From assembly GCF_002332425.1 (NCBI RefSeq), contig NZ_NRGS01000025.1, positions 1-64,000 on the forward strand: a DNA stretch of 64,000 nucleotides. Direction: 5' to 3'. Of this stretch, positions 16,404 through 24,137 are shown one piece after another. The notes beneath the pieces are model-generated. The model searched no databases, was not told the origin of the DNA, and saw nothing but the letters and a program-made list of their open reading frames with translations. The position numbers and the translations under genes were made by a program. The DNA comes from Brachybacterium alimentarium (lineage in GTDB: Bacteria > Actinomycetota > Actinomycetes > Actinomycetales > Dermabacteraceae). The stretch's first letter is position 1, and each line of letters starts with the position of its first letter.

Positions 16404-17606
16404 TCAGTCCGCCTGCGGTGCCGGAGCGAGGACGCCGGTGGCCCGGTAGATCTCCTGCAGCTGCTGGGCGACCTGCGACAGATCCACGCCCTCGGCCGCG
16501 CGGCGCCCGGCCGAGGTGAGATCCTCGAGCTCGCCGTCCAGCAGGGCGCTCAGCCGAGCGGCGGCGTCTGCGGCGAAACCGGGCCCGTCCCCGGCGACCT
16601 GATGGGTGAGCACCCCGTCCGGCATCCGGTCGCGGTACAGCGGGATCGCCCGCACCAGGGCAGGGGTGCCGCATGCCAGAGCCTCCCACAGCACGATGCC
16701 CTCGGTCTCCTCCTTGGTGAGGAAGCAGAAGGCGTCGGCCCCGCAGTAGGCCTCCCGCAGCTGCACGGGTGTGATGTACCCGGGGAAGAGGGCGTTCGGG
16801 GGCGCCGAGCCGAGGGCGCGCCGCACGTCGGCGGTCAGCAGGCGCTCATCGGTGCGCCCGTACCAGACGAAGGTCACCTCGGGCAGGGCACGCGCCACCT
16901 CCACCCAGTCCAGGATCCCCTTGCGGACCAGCTGCATGCCCACGCTGAGCACGACCTTCGCGCCCGGTTCCAGCCCGAGGGATGTGCGCAGCCGGGCCCG
17001 TGCTCCCGGGTCGGGCTGGAAGAACGTGGTGTCCACACCGTTGGAGAGCACATGGATCGGCGCGGTGATCCCGTACTTCGGCGCCGAGACCAGGTCGCGG
17101 GAGTACTCGCTGGGCGTGACCACCGCGTCGCCGCGCCGGTACAGGAAGGCGATCCAACGGCGGAACGTCGGGGCGAGCGTGTTCGATCCGGGGAACGAAT
17201 CCCGGAAGTCGTCCTCGGTGGAATGCGCCCATACCAGCACCGGCCGTCGCCGCAGTCGCGCCCAGGCGGCGAACAGCGGAGTGTCGGGGAAGGGGGTGTT
17301 CAGGTGCACGATGTCGAAGCGTCGCAGGGGATTGGTGACTACTTCGTGGCCGAGCGAGCGCACCACCTCCTCCTGATGGCGGATGGCGGCGCCGATGCCC
17401 GACTGCGTGGCGAGGCGGGCGAGGCCGCGGGGCAGGAGCACCCGCAGCTGCTGCTCCGCGTGATCACTGTCCTCTGCGATTCCCGCGGTCTTCTGGCCGG
17501 AGGCCCGATGGCCCGTGCGCACACGGCGAGCGAGCTGCTCGATCCGGCGCTGCAGCCGGGCACCGGGACCGTGCGGGCGGGCCACGGCGCGATTCTTCAT
17601 GAGCAT
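16404..17606 (-). CDS. GT4-family glycosyltransferase
   Basis: The 400-residue protein has the two Rossmann domains of GT-B enzymes. An N-terminal acceptor domain contains FDIVHLNTPFPDTPLF and a VLVWAHSTEDDFRDS segment. A donor-binding domain starts at KVVLSVGMQLVRKG and holds the FLTKEETEGIVLWEALACGTPAL motif, which has the E-X7-E pattern of retaining GT4 enzymes. The donor and acceptor are unknown. Its closest context is the second glycosyltransferase and VTT protein in the same operon, suggesting glycolipid or envelope glycan synthesis. The ATG at 17606 has GGAG 8 bp upstream; an ATG at 17600 is an alternative. It is last in the operon, 11 bp after the VTT gene. Confidence 0.85.
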   Translation of the reverse strand: MLMKNRAVARPHGPGARLQRRIEQLARRVRTGHRASGQKTAGIAEDSDHAEQQLRVLLPRGLARLATQSGIGAAIRHQEEVVRSLGHEVVTNPLRRFDIVHLNTPFPDTPLFAAWARLRRRPVLVWAHSTEDDFRDSFPGSNTLAPTFRRWIAFLYRRGDAVVTPSEYSRDLVSAPKYGITAPIHVLSNGVDTTFFQPDPGARARLRTSLGLEPGAKVVLSVGMQLVRKGILDWVEVARALPEVTFVWYGRTDERLLTADVRRALGSAPPNALFPGYITPVQLREAYCGADAFCFLTKEETEGIVLWEALACGTPALVRAIPLYRDRMPDGVLTHQVAGDGPGFAADAAARLSALLDGELEDLTSAGRRAAEGVDLSQVAQQLQEIYRATGVLAPAPQAD

Positions 17607-17617
17607 GGGGTCTCCGT

Positions 17618-18394
17618 TCACCAGGGCAGGTAGCGCAGGACGAGGGCACTGATGCCGAGTCCGTACGCGATCAGCGCCCACGGCTTGCACAGCAGGATGA
17701 TCAGGACATAGGTGCGCCAGCGCATGCGCGTGGTGCCGGCGATGTAGCAGAGCAGATCGTCCGGAGCGACGGGCAGGGTGATCGCGAGGGCGAAGGCTCT
17801 CGTGAAGTGGGCGCTGCGGGTCCAGCCCAGGAATTTCTCGACCGTTCGCTCGGAGAAGATCCGCTCGATGAGTGAAAGCCCCACGTGCCGGGCGATGAGG
17901 AAGTTCAGCAGTGACCCGGCGCACACGGCGACGTAGTTGTAGACGGTGCCCTCCAGGGCGCCGAACAGCACCGGCCCGGCGATCACCAGGAGACCTGCGG
18001 GGACGATCGGGAACACGACCGAGGCGGTCGAGGCGAGCAGGAAGACCACCGGCCCCCACGCTCCGAGCGAGCCGATGAACGCCTGCAGGTTCTCCAGCGA
18101 CTGCAGCACTCCCGTCTGCAGCCCCCACACCACGAGGGTCGCGCTGATCGCGAGGCCCAGCAACGGGGAGAGCCGGGCGGCCAGCCGCACCGGATCCCGG
18201 CGGGAGGGCACGCCGTCGGCCGGAGCAGCCGCGCTCGTCGCGGGGGCGCTGCCGACTGACAGAACGGGATCGGCCGACGACGGCGCGGTGTGCGCTCCAG
18301 CTGGTCCGTGAGCGAGGGCAGCGCCGCGCGTGAGACGTGGAGCGCGCTCGAGGGGCCGCGCGATCACCGGCACGGAGCCGGTGGCGGTGCTCAT
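17618..18394 (-). CDS. VTT/DedA-like (TVP38/TMEM64) membrane protein
   Basis: The 258-residue protein has a 70-residue, low-complexity, cytoplasmic-type N-terminus and then about five or six membrane helices. The VTT/SNARE-associated core is seen as AGPVLFGALEGTVYNYVAVCAGSLLNFLIARHVG and, near the end, LPVAPDDLLCYIAGTTRMRWRTYVLI. Family members move phospholipids or isoprenoid carriers across membranes. The ATG overlaps the stop of the upstream glycosyltransferase (ATGA), and the next glycosyltransferase follows after 11 bp. A role in flipping or trafficking a glycolipid made by the two flanking enzymes is a reasonable inference. Confidence 0.83.
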   Translation of the reverse strand: MSTATGSVPVIARPLERAPRLTRGAALAHGPAGAHTAPSSADPVLSVGSAPATSAAAPADGVPSRRDPVRLAARLSPLLGLAISATLVVWGLQTGVLQSLENLQAFIGSLGAWGPVVFLLASTASVVFPIVPAGLLVIAGPVLFGALEGTVYNYVAVCAGSLLNFLIARHVGLSLIERIFSERTVEKFLGWTRSAHFTRAFALAITLPVAPDDLLCYIAGTTRMRWRTYVLIILLCKPWALIAYGLGISALVLRYLPW

Positions 18395-19662
18395 GCCGCC
18401 ACGGCCTGGCGGGTGATGATCTGCGGACCGCTGCGCTGCAGGGTCGACCCGTAGACGTCGAGCACGGCGCGCCCGAACTCGCTGGCACCGCAGGTCGCCA
18501 CCGCGTGGGAGACGGCCGCGGCGGACATCTCCGCCTGCAGCGACGGATCCTCCAGCAGCGTCTCCAGACGGGCGGCGAACTCCTCGGCGCCCTCGATCTG
18601 CCAGCCGGTGCGCCCCTCGAGCACGACGCTCGCGATGGACGGGTCCCGGTAGCACAGCAGCGGCAGGCCGCAGGCAAGGGCCTCGATGAAGGTGAGCCCC
18701 TGGGTCTCGCTGCGCGAGGCGCTGACGAACACGTCGCCCATGCGATACCAGCGCTGCACCTCGGCGGGATCGACCACGCCTGTGAAGAGGACCCTGTCGG
18801 TGATGCCGAGAGAGACGGCGCGCTTCTCGAGCTCCTCCCGGTACGGACCGTCTCCGACGAGCACGAGCACGGTGTCCTCGCGTCCGGCGGCGGCGACCAT
18901 GTCGAGCACCTCGTCGAGGTTCTTCTCCTTGGCCAGGCGGCACACGGAGATCAGCACCTTCTGCTCAGCAGTGATGCCGAGCCCGTCGCGGAGCGCGACG
19001 GCGTCCTGCCGCTCGGCCTCGGTACGGGCGGGGCGGAACCGCTGCAGATCGAGCCCGGTGGGCACGACGTGGACGGGCTCGGTCACGCCGTAGCCGTCCA
19101 GCAGGGTCGCGACCTTCGCGGTCGGTGCGATGACGGCGTCAGCTCCCGAGAGCACCCGGCGGCTGAAGGTGGAGACCACCTTGCGGCCGACGGTGCGGCT
19201 GGGGGAGTAGTAGTGCGTGTAGTCCTCGTAGATGGTGTGGTACGTGTGCACCAGCGGGACTCCGACGGTGCGGGCGATGCGCCTGGCCCACACGTGGGTG
19301 GAGAACTCGCACTGCGAATGGACGACGTCGGGCTGCCAGCGCACGATGTCGCGCAGGACCCGGCGGCTGCCCGGCATGCCGATCCGGGCCCGGTCGTAGA
19401 ACAGGGCAGCGGAGACGGAACCCATGCGGTACACGCCGGGTTCGCTGCGGGAGCGGATGCCCTGGGACAGGGTGAGCACGCGGACGTCGCAGCCCAGGGC
19501 GATCAGCTCCCGGCGCAGGGTCGCGACCGAGGCGACCACTCCGTTGACGACCGGCTCCCACCAATCGGTGGTCAGCAGCACGCGGAGCGGGCGGTGACCA
19601 CGAGGGGACGAGCCGGAGGTCGCGGGCGGCCATTGGGCGGCGGTCCGTGGGGAAGGGAGCAT
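18391..19662 (-). CDS. GT4 glycosyltransferase, glycolipid-type
   Basis: The 423-residue GT-B enzyme shows LRVLLTTDWWEPVVNGV at the N-terminus, the acceptor-side histidine region LVHTYHTIYEDYTHYY, and the donor domain KVLISVCRLAKEKN, then FVSASRSETQGLTFIEALACGLPLL (E-X7-E). The TYHTIYEDY motif is characteristic of diacylglycerol glucosyl- or mannosyltransferases that make membrane glycolipids. The first 25-30 residues are variable, so an upstream ATG at 19791 (466 residues) cannot be excluded, but its extra N-terminus looks non-coding. It is first in an operon of three with the VTT protein and a second glycosyltransferase. Confidence 0.85.
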   Translation of the reverse strand: MLPSPRTAAQWPPATSGSSPRGHRPLRVLLTTDWWEPVVNGVVASVATLRRELIALGCDVRVLTLSQGIRSRSEPGVYRMGSVSAALFYDRARIGMPGSRRVLRDIVRWQPDVVHSQCEFSTHVWARRIARTVGVPLVHTYHTIYEDYTHYYSPSRTVGRKVVSTFSRRVLSGADAVIAPTAKVATLLDGYGVTEPVHVVPTGLDLQRFRPARTEAERQDAVALRDGLGITAEQKVLISVCRLAKEKNLDEVLDMVAAAGREDTVLVLVGDGPYREELEKRAVSLGITDRVLFTGVVDPAEVQRWYRMGDVFVSASRSETQGLTFIEALACGLPLLCYRDPSIASVVLEGRTGWQIEGAEEFAARLETLLEDPSLQAEMSAAAVSHAVATCGASEFGRAVLDVYGSTLQRSGPQIITRQAVAA

Positions 19663-19869
19663 GCTGAGCGCGTTCACCCCTGAAGGCTCGCAGCTGCGAA
19701 GATCGACGGCGTCCTCCGAGCGGATGAACGACGTCAGACTCAGGTCTGATTCTTGCGCCGACCGCTCGTCGTGGATTTTCGTGGATCGCATGTTCCGAGC
19801 CTACGACCGGCTCTGTGCAGGCACGACGGGGCGCGCCCGAGTCGTCGAGGAGTCTTTCCCCCTTGTGCG

Positions 19870-20376
19870 TCAGCCGTCCACCTGATAATGGCCTGTGAAG
19901 GACGCCGAGGCCAGCTGCTGGGAGAAGATCGCGAACCGGGTTCCTACGTGCGGCGCCTCGGGGTCCGCGTCGAGCGACTCGACCGGGAGGGCGTGCACGG
20001 TGAACACATAGCGGTGGGACGGACCGGCCGGCGGCTCGGGGCCGTCATACCCGGGGTTGCCGAAATCGTTGACGGCCTGGCGCAGCGACGTGTCGTCGCG
20101 GGCGACCCCGAGGGGGAGCGACGTCGTGCCGGCGGGGATGTCCCAGGCGATCCAGTGCCAGAAGCCGGAGCCGGTGGGGGCGTCCGGATCGAACAGGGTG
20201 ACCGCGAAGGAGCGGGTGCCTTCCGGGGCTCCGGACCAGGTGAGATCGGGGGAGAGGTTCTGCCCGCCGAGGTTCTCCACCACCTGCTGGGGAGCCACGA
20301 CGGTGCCGTCGGGCGTGGCCTGCGACGACAGTGTCAGGGGGCTGGAATCGCTCGAATCCTTCGTGTGGTGATCCAT
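19870..20376 (-). CDS. YbhB/YbcL-family PEBP-like protein
   Basis: The 168-residue phosphatidylethanolamine-binding-like protein covers the whole family domain: NLSPDLTWSGAPEGTRSFAVTLFDPDAPTGSGFWHWIAWDIP (anion-pocket DPD and HW), then GYDGPEPPAGPSHRYVFTVHAL. These are the conserved ligand-pocket motifs of bacterial PEBP proteins, whose physiological role is not known. No signal peptide is present, so it is cytoplasmic. It is divergent from the ATP-grasp gene at 20449, with 72 bp between them. Confidence 0.92.
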   Translation of the reverse strand: MDHHTKDSSDSSPLTLSSQATPDGTVVAPQQVVENLGGQNLSPDLTWSGAPEGTRSFAVTLFDPDAPTGSGFWHWIAWDIPAGTTSLPLGVARDDTSLRQAVNDFGNPGYDGPEPPAGPSHRYVFTVHALPVESLDADPEAPHVGTRFAIFSQQLASASFTGHYQVDG

Positions 20377-20448
20377 CCCTCCAGCCTAGGTGGTGCCCGG
20401 CGACGAGTCGAGCCGGTCACCAGGTGCCGCGCCGCTACACTGGCGGCC

Positions 20449-21792
20449 ATGCCTGAGAACGCACTGACCACGCAGGGCGTGGACTTCCTGCCCGTCGTCG
20501 TCGGCGGCGACATCGGCGCCTACTCCCTCGCCCGAGCGTTCCACGAGGCGTACGGCCTGCGGACCGTGGTGGTCTCGCGGCTCGCCGGATGGGTGGTCGG
20601 CACCTCGGCCCTCATCGACAACGTGCGCTGCGAGGACCCCTTCGACGCCGAGAAGCTCGCACCCGTGCTGCAGAGCATCGCCGAGGAGCATCCTGGGCTC
20701 CCCCTGATCCTGCTCGGCTCCGCGGACTCGACGGTGAAGGCCATCATCGAGGTGCGGGACGAGATCGGGCTGGACGAGCGCTACATCGCGCCCTACGTCT
20801 CCCACGACACCTTCGTGGCCGCCACCGAGAAGCAGAACTTCACCCGGCTGTGCCAGGGACTGGGCGTCGACCATCCCGGGACGGTCGTGGTCGACCTGGC
20901 CCAGGAGGTCCCCGACGACCTCGAGATCCCCTTCGAGTTCCCGGTCATCGCCAAGCCCGCCGAGGTCTCGGACTGGAAGCGGGTCCAGTTCCCCGGTCAG
21001 AGCAAGGTCCACACCGTCCCCTCCCGCGAGGAGCTGCTGGAGCTGCTGCGCACGATCCGCGAGTCCGGCTACCGCAGCTCGATCATCGTCCAGGACCGGA
21101 TCCCGGGCGATGACCAGTACATGCGCATCCTCACCGTCTACTGCGACGCGGACTCCCGCGTGCGCTTCGGCTCCTGGGGCCGCACCCTGCTGGAGGAGCA
21201 CGCCCCCGGGGCGATCGGCAACCCGGCCGCGATCATCACCGGCGTGGACCGCGAGATGGTCGACCAGGCCCAGCGCCTGTGCGCAGAGCTCGGGTGGACC
21301 GGCTACGCGAACTTCGACCTCAAGTACGACCGTCGTGACGGCCGCACCAAGTTCTTCGAGCTCAACCCGCGCCTGGGCCGTTCGAACTACTACATCACCG
21401 CAGGCGGGCACAACCCGGTGACCTGGTACGTCGACGAGCACCTCCGGAACGCCCTGCCCACCGAGGGCCCCGGCTCCGGCATCGGCGAGGACGGCATCAT
21501 CCAGGACCAGCCCGAGGTGCTCTACACGGTCGTGCCCACCGCGCTGGTGCGCCGCTACACGACCCAGCCCGAGGCGAGGGCCCAGCTGCGCCGGGTGCTG
21601 AAGGCCCGTCGGGTGCGCAATCCCCTGCACTACCCGGAGGCGGAGACCCAGCCCAAGCGCCGCGGCTACGCCCTCGCCGCCGCCGCCAATTTCGTGCTGA
21701 AGTTCCAGCGCCACTACCGGCCCGAGGGCGGTGACCGCCTCTCGCGGCTCGTGCCCCGACGCGCGAGCCGCACGGAGCAGGACCCCTCGTGA
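20449..21792 (+). CDS. ATP-grasp carboxylate-amine ligase (copy 1)
   Basis: The 447-residue ATP-grasp enzyme joins a carboxylate to an amine using ATP. After an N-terminal Rossmann-like part (VVVGGDIGAYSLARAFHEAYGL), the grasp fold shows the nucleotide-binding lysine in FPVIAKPAEV, the DDQYMRILTVYCD strand, and the metal-binding acid/Asn set near the end (YANFDLKYDRRDG, then FFELNPRLGRSNYY). It is clearly paralogous to the protein encoded at 22760-24055. The ATG at 20449 is used because upstream codons run through the PEBP promoter. Its stop overlaps the start of the racemase gene. Context suggests a ligase that adds D-Asp or D-Glu to a peptidoglycan precursor; a dipeptide ligase is an alternative. 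Confidence 0.85.
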   Translation: MPENALTTQGVDFLPVVVGGDIGAYSLARAFHEAYGLRTVVVSRLAGWVVGTSALIDNVRCEDPFDAEKLAPVLQSIAEEHPGLPLILLGSADSTVKAIIEVRDEIGLDERYIAPYVSHDTFVAATEKQNFTRLCQGLGVDHPGTVVVDLAQEVPDDLEIPFEFPVIAKPAEVSDWKRVQFPGQSKVHTVPSREELLELLRTIRESGYRSSIIVQDRIPGDDQYMRILTVYCDADSRVRFGSWGRTLLEEHAPGAIGNPAAIITGVDREMVDQAQRLCAELGWTGYANFDLKYDRRDGRTKFFELNPRLGRSNYYITAGGHNPVTWYVDEHLRNALPTEGPGSGIGEDGIIQDQPEVLYTVVPTALVRRYTTQPEARAQLRRVLKARRVRNPLHYPEAETQPKRRGYALAAAANFVLKFQRHYRPEGGDRLSRLVPRRASRTEQDPS

Positions 21793-22607
21793 GCGACCCC
21801 GACGGAGCCCCGCCCCAGCGATCACCCCGCGAAGGAACGAGCCTCGAGGCAGGCCGTCTCGAGGGAGGTCGGCTGGACGGCGATGACTGGTCGAGCCCCG
21901 TGGTGGGCGTGCTGGGCGGTCTGGGACCGGCGGCCACCGCCGTGTTCCTCGACGTGCTCATCCGGGCCACCTCCGCCGGGAGCGACCAGGAGCATCTCGA
22001 TCTGCTGGTCTCCCAGCACTCCACCACCCCTGATCGCACCGCCGGGATCCTCGACCCCGACGCCGCCGATCCCGGGCCGGTGATCGCACGGGACGCCCGC
22101 ATGCTCGAGCGCGCCGGCGCGAGCCTGCTGGTGCTGCCCTGCAACACCGCCCACCACTACGCGCTGCAGGTCGAGTCCGCGGTGACGATCCCGCTGCTGA
22201 GCATCGTCAAGACCACTGCCGAGGTGGCCGTGGCGACGGCCGGCGACGCTCCCGTGGCCGTCTTCGCGACCGAGGGCAACATCCACGCCCGGGTCTACCA
22301 GGACGAGATCGAGCGCGCCGGAGGCACCCCCTGGACGCCCGATCAGGCGCTGCAGGACGATGTCAGCCGGCTCATCTACGAGCAGGTCAAGGCCGGTAAG
22401 CCGGTCGACCTGACGCTGTTCGAGTCCTGCCTCGACCGGGCTCTCGCGCAGGGCGCGGGCACTGTGGTGCTGGGCTGCACCGAGCTGTCGGTCGCCTACG
22501 ACCAGCACGACTACCGTGGGGACCCACGCCTGGTCGACTCGCTCACCGAGCTCGCACGGATCACCGTGCGCGAGGGCGGCAAGGAGCTCACCCCAGCCTT
22601 CCGGTGA
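21789..22607 (+). CDS. Aspartate/glutamate racemase family protein
   Basis: This 272-residue PLP-independent racemase has both catalytic cysteines of the family, in LVLPCNTAHHY and VVLGCTELSVAY. The entry motif VGVLGGLGPAATA and the HSTTPDRT substrate loop match the aspartate racemase (RacD/YgeA) branch better than MurI. The first 30 residues are a variable extension; the GTG start at 21789 overlaps the ligase stop by 4 bp. Translation coupled to an ATP-grasp ligase strongly suggests that the racemase makes the D-amino acid that the ligase uses, as in Enterococcus faecium, where the D-aspartate ligase and racemase genes are neighbours. Substrate choice (Asp or Glu) cannot be decided by eye. 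Confidence 0.88.
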   Translation: MSDPDGAPPQRSPREGTSLEAGRLEGGRLDGDDWSSPVVGVLGGLGPAATAVFLDVLIRATSAGSDQEHLDLLVSQHSTTPDRTAGILDPDAADPGPVIARDARMLERAGASLLVLPCNTAHHYALQVESAVTIPLLSIVKTTAEVAVATAGDAPVAVFATEGNIHARVYQDEIERAGGTPWTPDQALQDDVSRLIYEQVKAGKPVDLTLFESCLDRALAQGAGTVVLGCTELSVAYDQHDYRGDPRLVDSLTELARITVREGGKELTPAFR

Positions 22608-22626
22608 GCAGTCTTCCGGTGAGCAG
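22598..22626 (+). repeat. 14-bp direct repeat across the racemase stop codon
   Basis: CTTCCGGTGAGCAG occurs at 22598-22611 and again at 22613-22626. The first copy contains the TGA stop. It looks like a small tandem duplication of the gene end, with no clear function. Confidence 0.6.
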
Positions 22627-22759
22627 ACATCTGAGCAGCCTGCTCCTGGCCGCGAGCCGCTGAGCCCCGATCCTCCTGACGGGCCCCGGCGAACAGGCCT
22701 CCCTCAGTGGATCCCGTGCAGAGGATCTCGCTCAGAGGGTCTCCTCCGGACGGTCTCGC

Positions 22760-24055
22760 TCAGAAGCCGGAGTCCGTGGGCTTGGGGTAGTAGCGCAGGA
22801 ACTTGCGCACATGATTCAGGCCGACGATCCGTGCATACCGACGCGCCCAGCCGCCGTCGGGCCCGTAGGTCCAGGGGTTGCGGACCCCACGGCGCGCGAC
22901 GGTGCGCACCCAGCGCCGCATCTCGGGGTCCCGCACGTAGCGCATCAGCAGCGGCATCGGCACCAGTGAATAGAGGATCTCGTCGACGCGCGTGACCGGC
23001 TCGATCTCGCGATGCTCGATCGCGTCGGCGACCACGAAGCGGGACACGTTCGCGCCGGCGGAGGTGACGTAGAAGTTGTTGCGCCCGATGCGGGGATTCA
23101 CCTCGAAGAACTTCCAGATCCCGTCCCGCGGATCCCGCTTGACGTCGAAGTTCGCGAAACCGCGGTAACCGGTGGCCTCGAGCAGGGCGCGAGCCTGGGG
23201 GAGCGCATCGCCGAACTCGGTCGTGATCATCGCGGCGGGGCGCCCCAGCGCATCCGGGGTGTGCTCACCCAGCAGCACACGCGCCGAGCACAGCAGCGTC
23301 ACCCGTCCCGCGGCGTCGGTATAGGCGGTGAGGGAGCCCTCGGCGGTGTCATCGCCCGGGATCAGTTCCTGGACGATCAGCCGACCGGTGTATCCGGCAT
23401 CGGCGATCGCGCGCACCAGCTCCTCCAGCTCCGCGGGCTCGGAGAGGAACCAGACCTTCTTCTTGCCCGCGAAACGCACGCCGGCCATGTCCGCGGTGCG
23501 GGCGGCCTTCATCACCAGAGGGAACGGGATCTCGGTGCGGGGCGGCTCCCAGCCCTCGCCCCGGGGAGCGCTGAGGTCGATGACCTCGGTGCGCGGCGTG
23601 GCCACACCGTGCTCGGTGCACAGGCGCGCGAACTCGGCCTTGTCCGACAACCGCTCGAGCGTGTCGGCCTCCAGGATCGGCATCACGAAGTGAGGCGCCA
23701 GCCGCTCGCGGTGATCGCTCATCAGCTGGATCAGCGAATCGGCATTGGCCAGCAGCAGCTGCGGGCGACCGCCCTGGCGCTCACCGGCCAGGTCCACCAG
23801 TGCGGTGATCAGGTCCTCGTCGCTCGCGTCCCCGCCCAGCTCACGCATGTCGCAGGTGACCGAGCGGCGCATCGGCTCGACGCCCACCTTGGTGACCACG
23901 GTCGCCACGACGCCGTACTCCTCATGGAAGGCACGGGCGAGGGTGTACACGCCGAGCCCGGTGCCCAGCAGCACCAGGTCGAACTCCGCCGGAGCGGCGG
24001 GAGCGCCGTCGAGGGGACGGCCGGAGAGGGGCGAGAGCGAATCGGGTCGAGGCAT
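22760..24055 (-). CDS. ATP-grasp carboxylate-amine ligase (copy 2)
   Basis: The 431-residue protein shares the domain order and motifs of the ligase encoded at 20449-21792: VLLGTGLGVYTLARAFHEEYGV at the N-terminus, FPLVMKAARTADMAGV with the ATP lysine, LIVQELIPGDDTAEGSLTAY, and FANFDVKRDPRDG, then FFEVNPRIGRNNFY with the metal ligands. It is transcribed toward the racemase gene, 152 bp away. The pair probably adds two successive residues, or differs in acceptor, in one pathway. The N-terminal 20 residues are variable. It is preceded, on the same strand, by the end of the maltose operon and its terminator. Confidence 0.85.
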   Translation of the reverse strand: MPRPDSLSPLSGRPLDGAPAAPAEFDLVLLGTGLGVYTLARAFHEEYGVVATVVTKVGVEPMRRSVTCDMRELGGDASDEDLITALVDLAGERQGGRPQLLLANADSLIQLMSDHRERLAPHFVMPILEADTLERLSDKAEFARLCTEHGVATPRTEVIDLSAPRGEGWEPPRTEIPFPLVMKAARTADMAGVRFAGKKKVWFLSEPAELEELVRAIADAGYTGRLIVQELIPGDDTAEGSLTAYTDAAGRVTLLCSARVLLGEHTPDALGRPAAMITTEFGDALPQARALLEATGYRGFANFDVKRDPRDGIWKFFEVNPRIGRNNFYVTSAGANVSRFVVADAIEHREIEPVTRVDEILYSLVPMPLLMRYVRDPEMRRWVRTVARRGVRNPWTYGPDGGWARRYARIVGLNHVRKFLRYYPKPTDSGF

Positions 24056-24079
24056 GGCGCCGATCCTATCCGCGACAGG

Positions 24080-24120
24080 ACGGTCGGCCGCAGCGCACAG
24101 CGCGCGCCGCGACCGACCGT
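24080..24120 (-). terminator. Hairpin at end of the maltose operon
   Basis: ACGGTCGG (24080-24087) pairs with CCGACCGT (24113-24120), with further GC pairing inside. It lies 18 bp after the alpha-glucosidase stop and before the ATP-grasp gene on the same strand, so it probably ends the malEFG-GH13 transcript. Confidence 0.55.
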
Positions 24121-24137
24121 GATCCGTCCGACTCGGG

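Noticed and set aside
17607-18943. Extra minus-strand frames overlapping the VTT protein and both glycosyltransferases
   Set aside because: They are out-of-phase shadows, Arg-rich without domains, and collide with genes that have clear family motifs.
19753-20448. Upstream extension of the first ATP-grasp gene
   Set aside because: It is antisense to the PEBP gene. The conserved N-terminus begins at the ATG at 20449.
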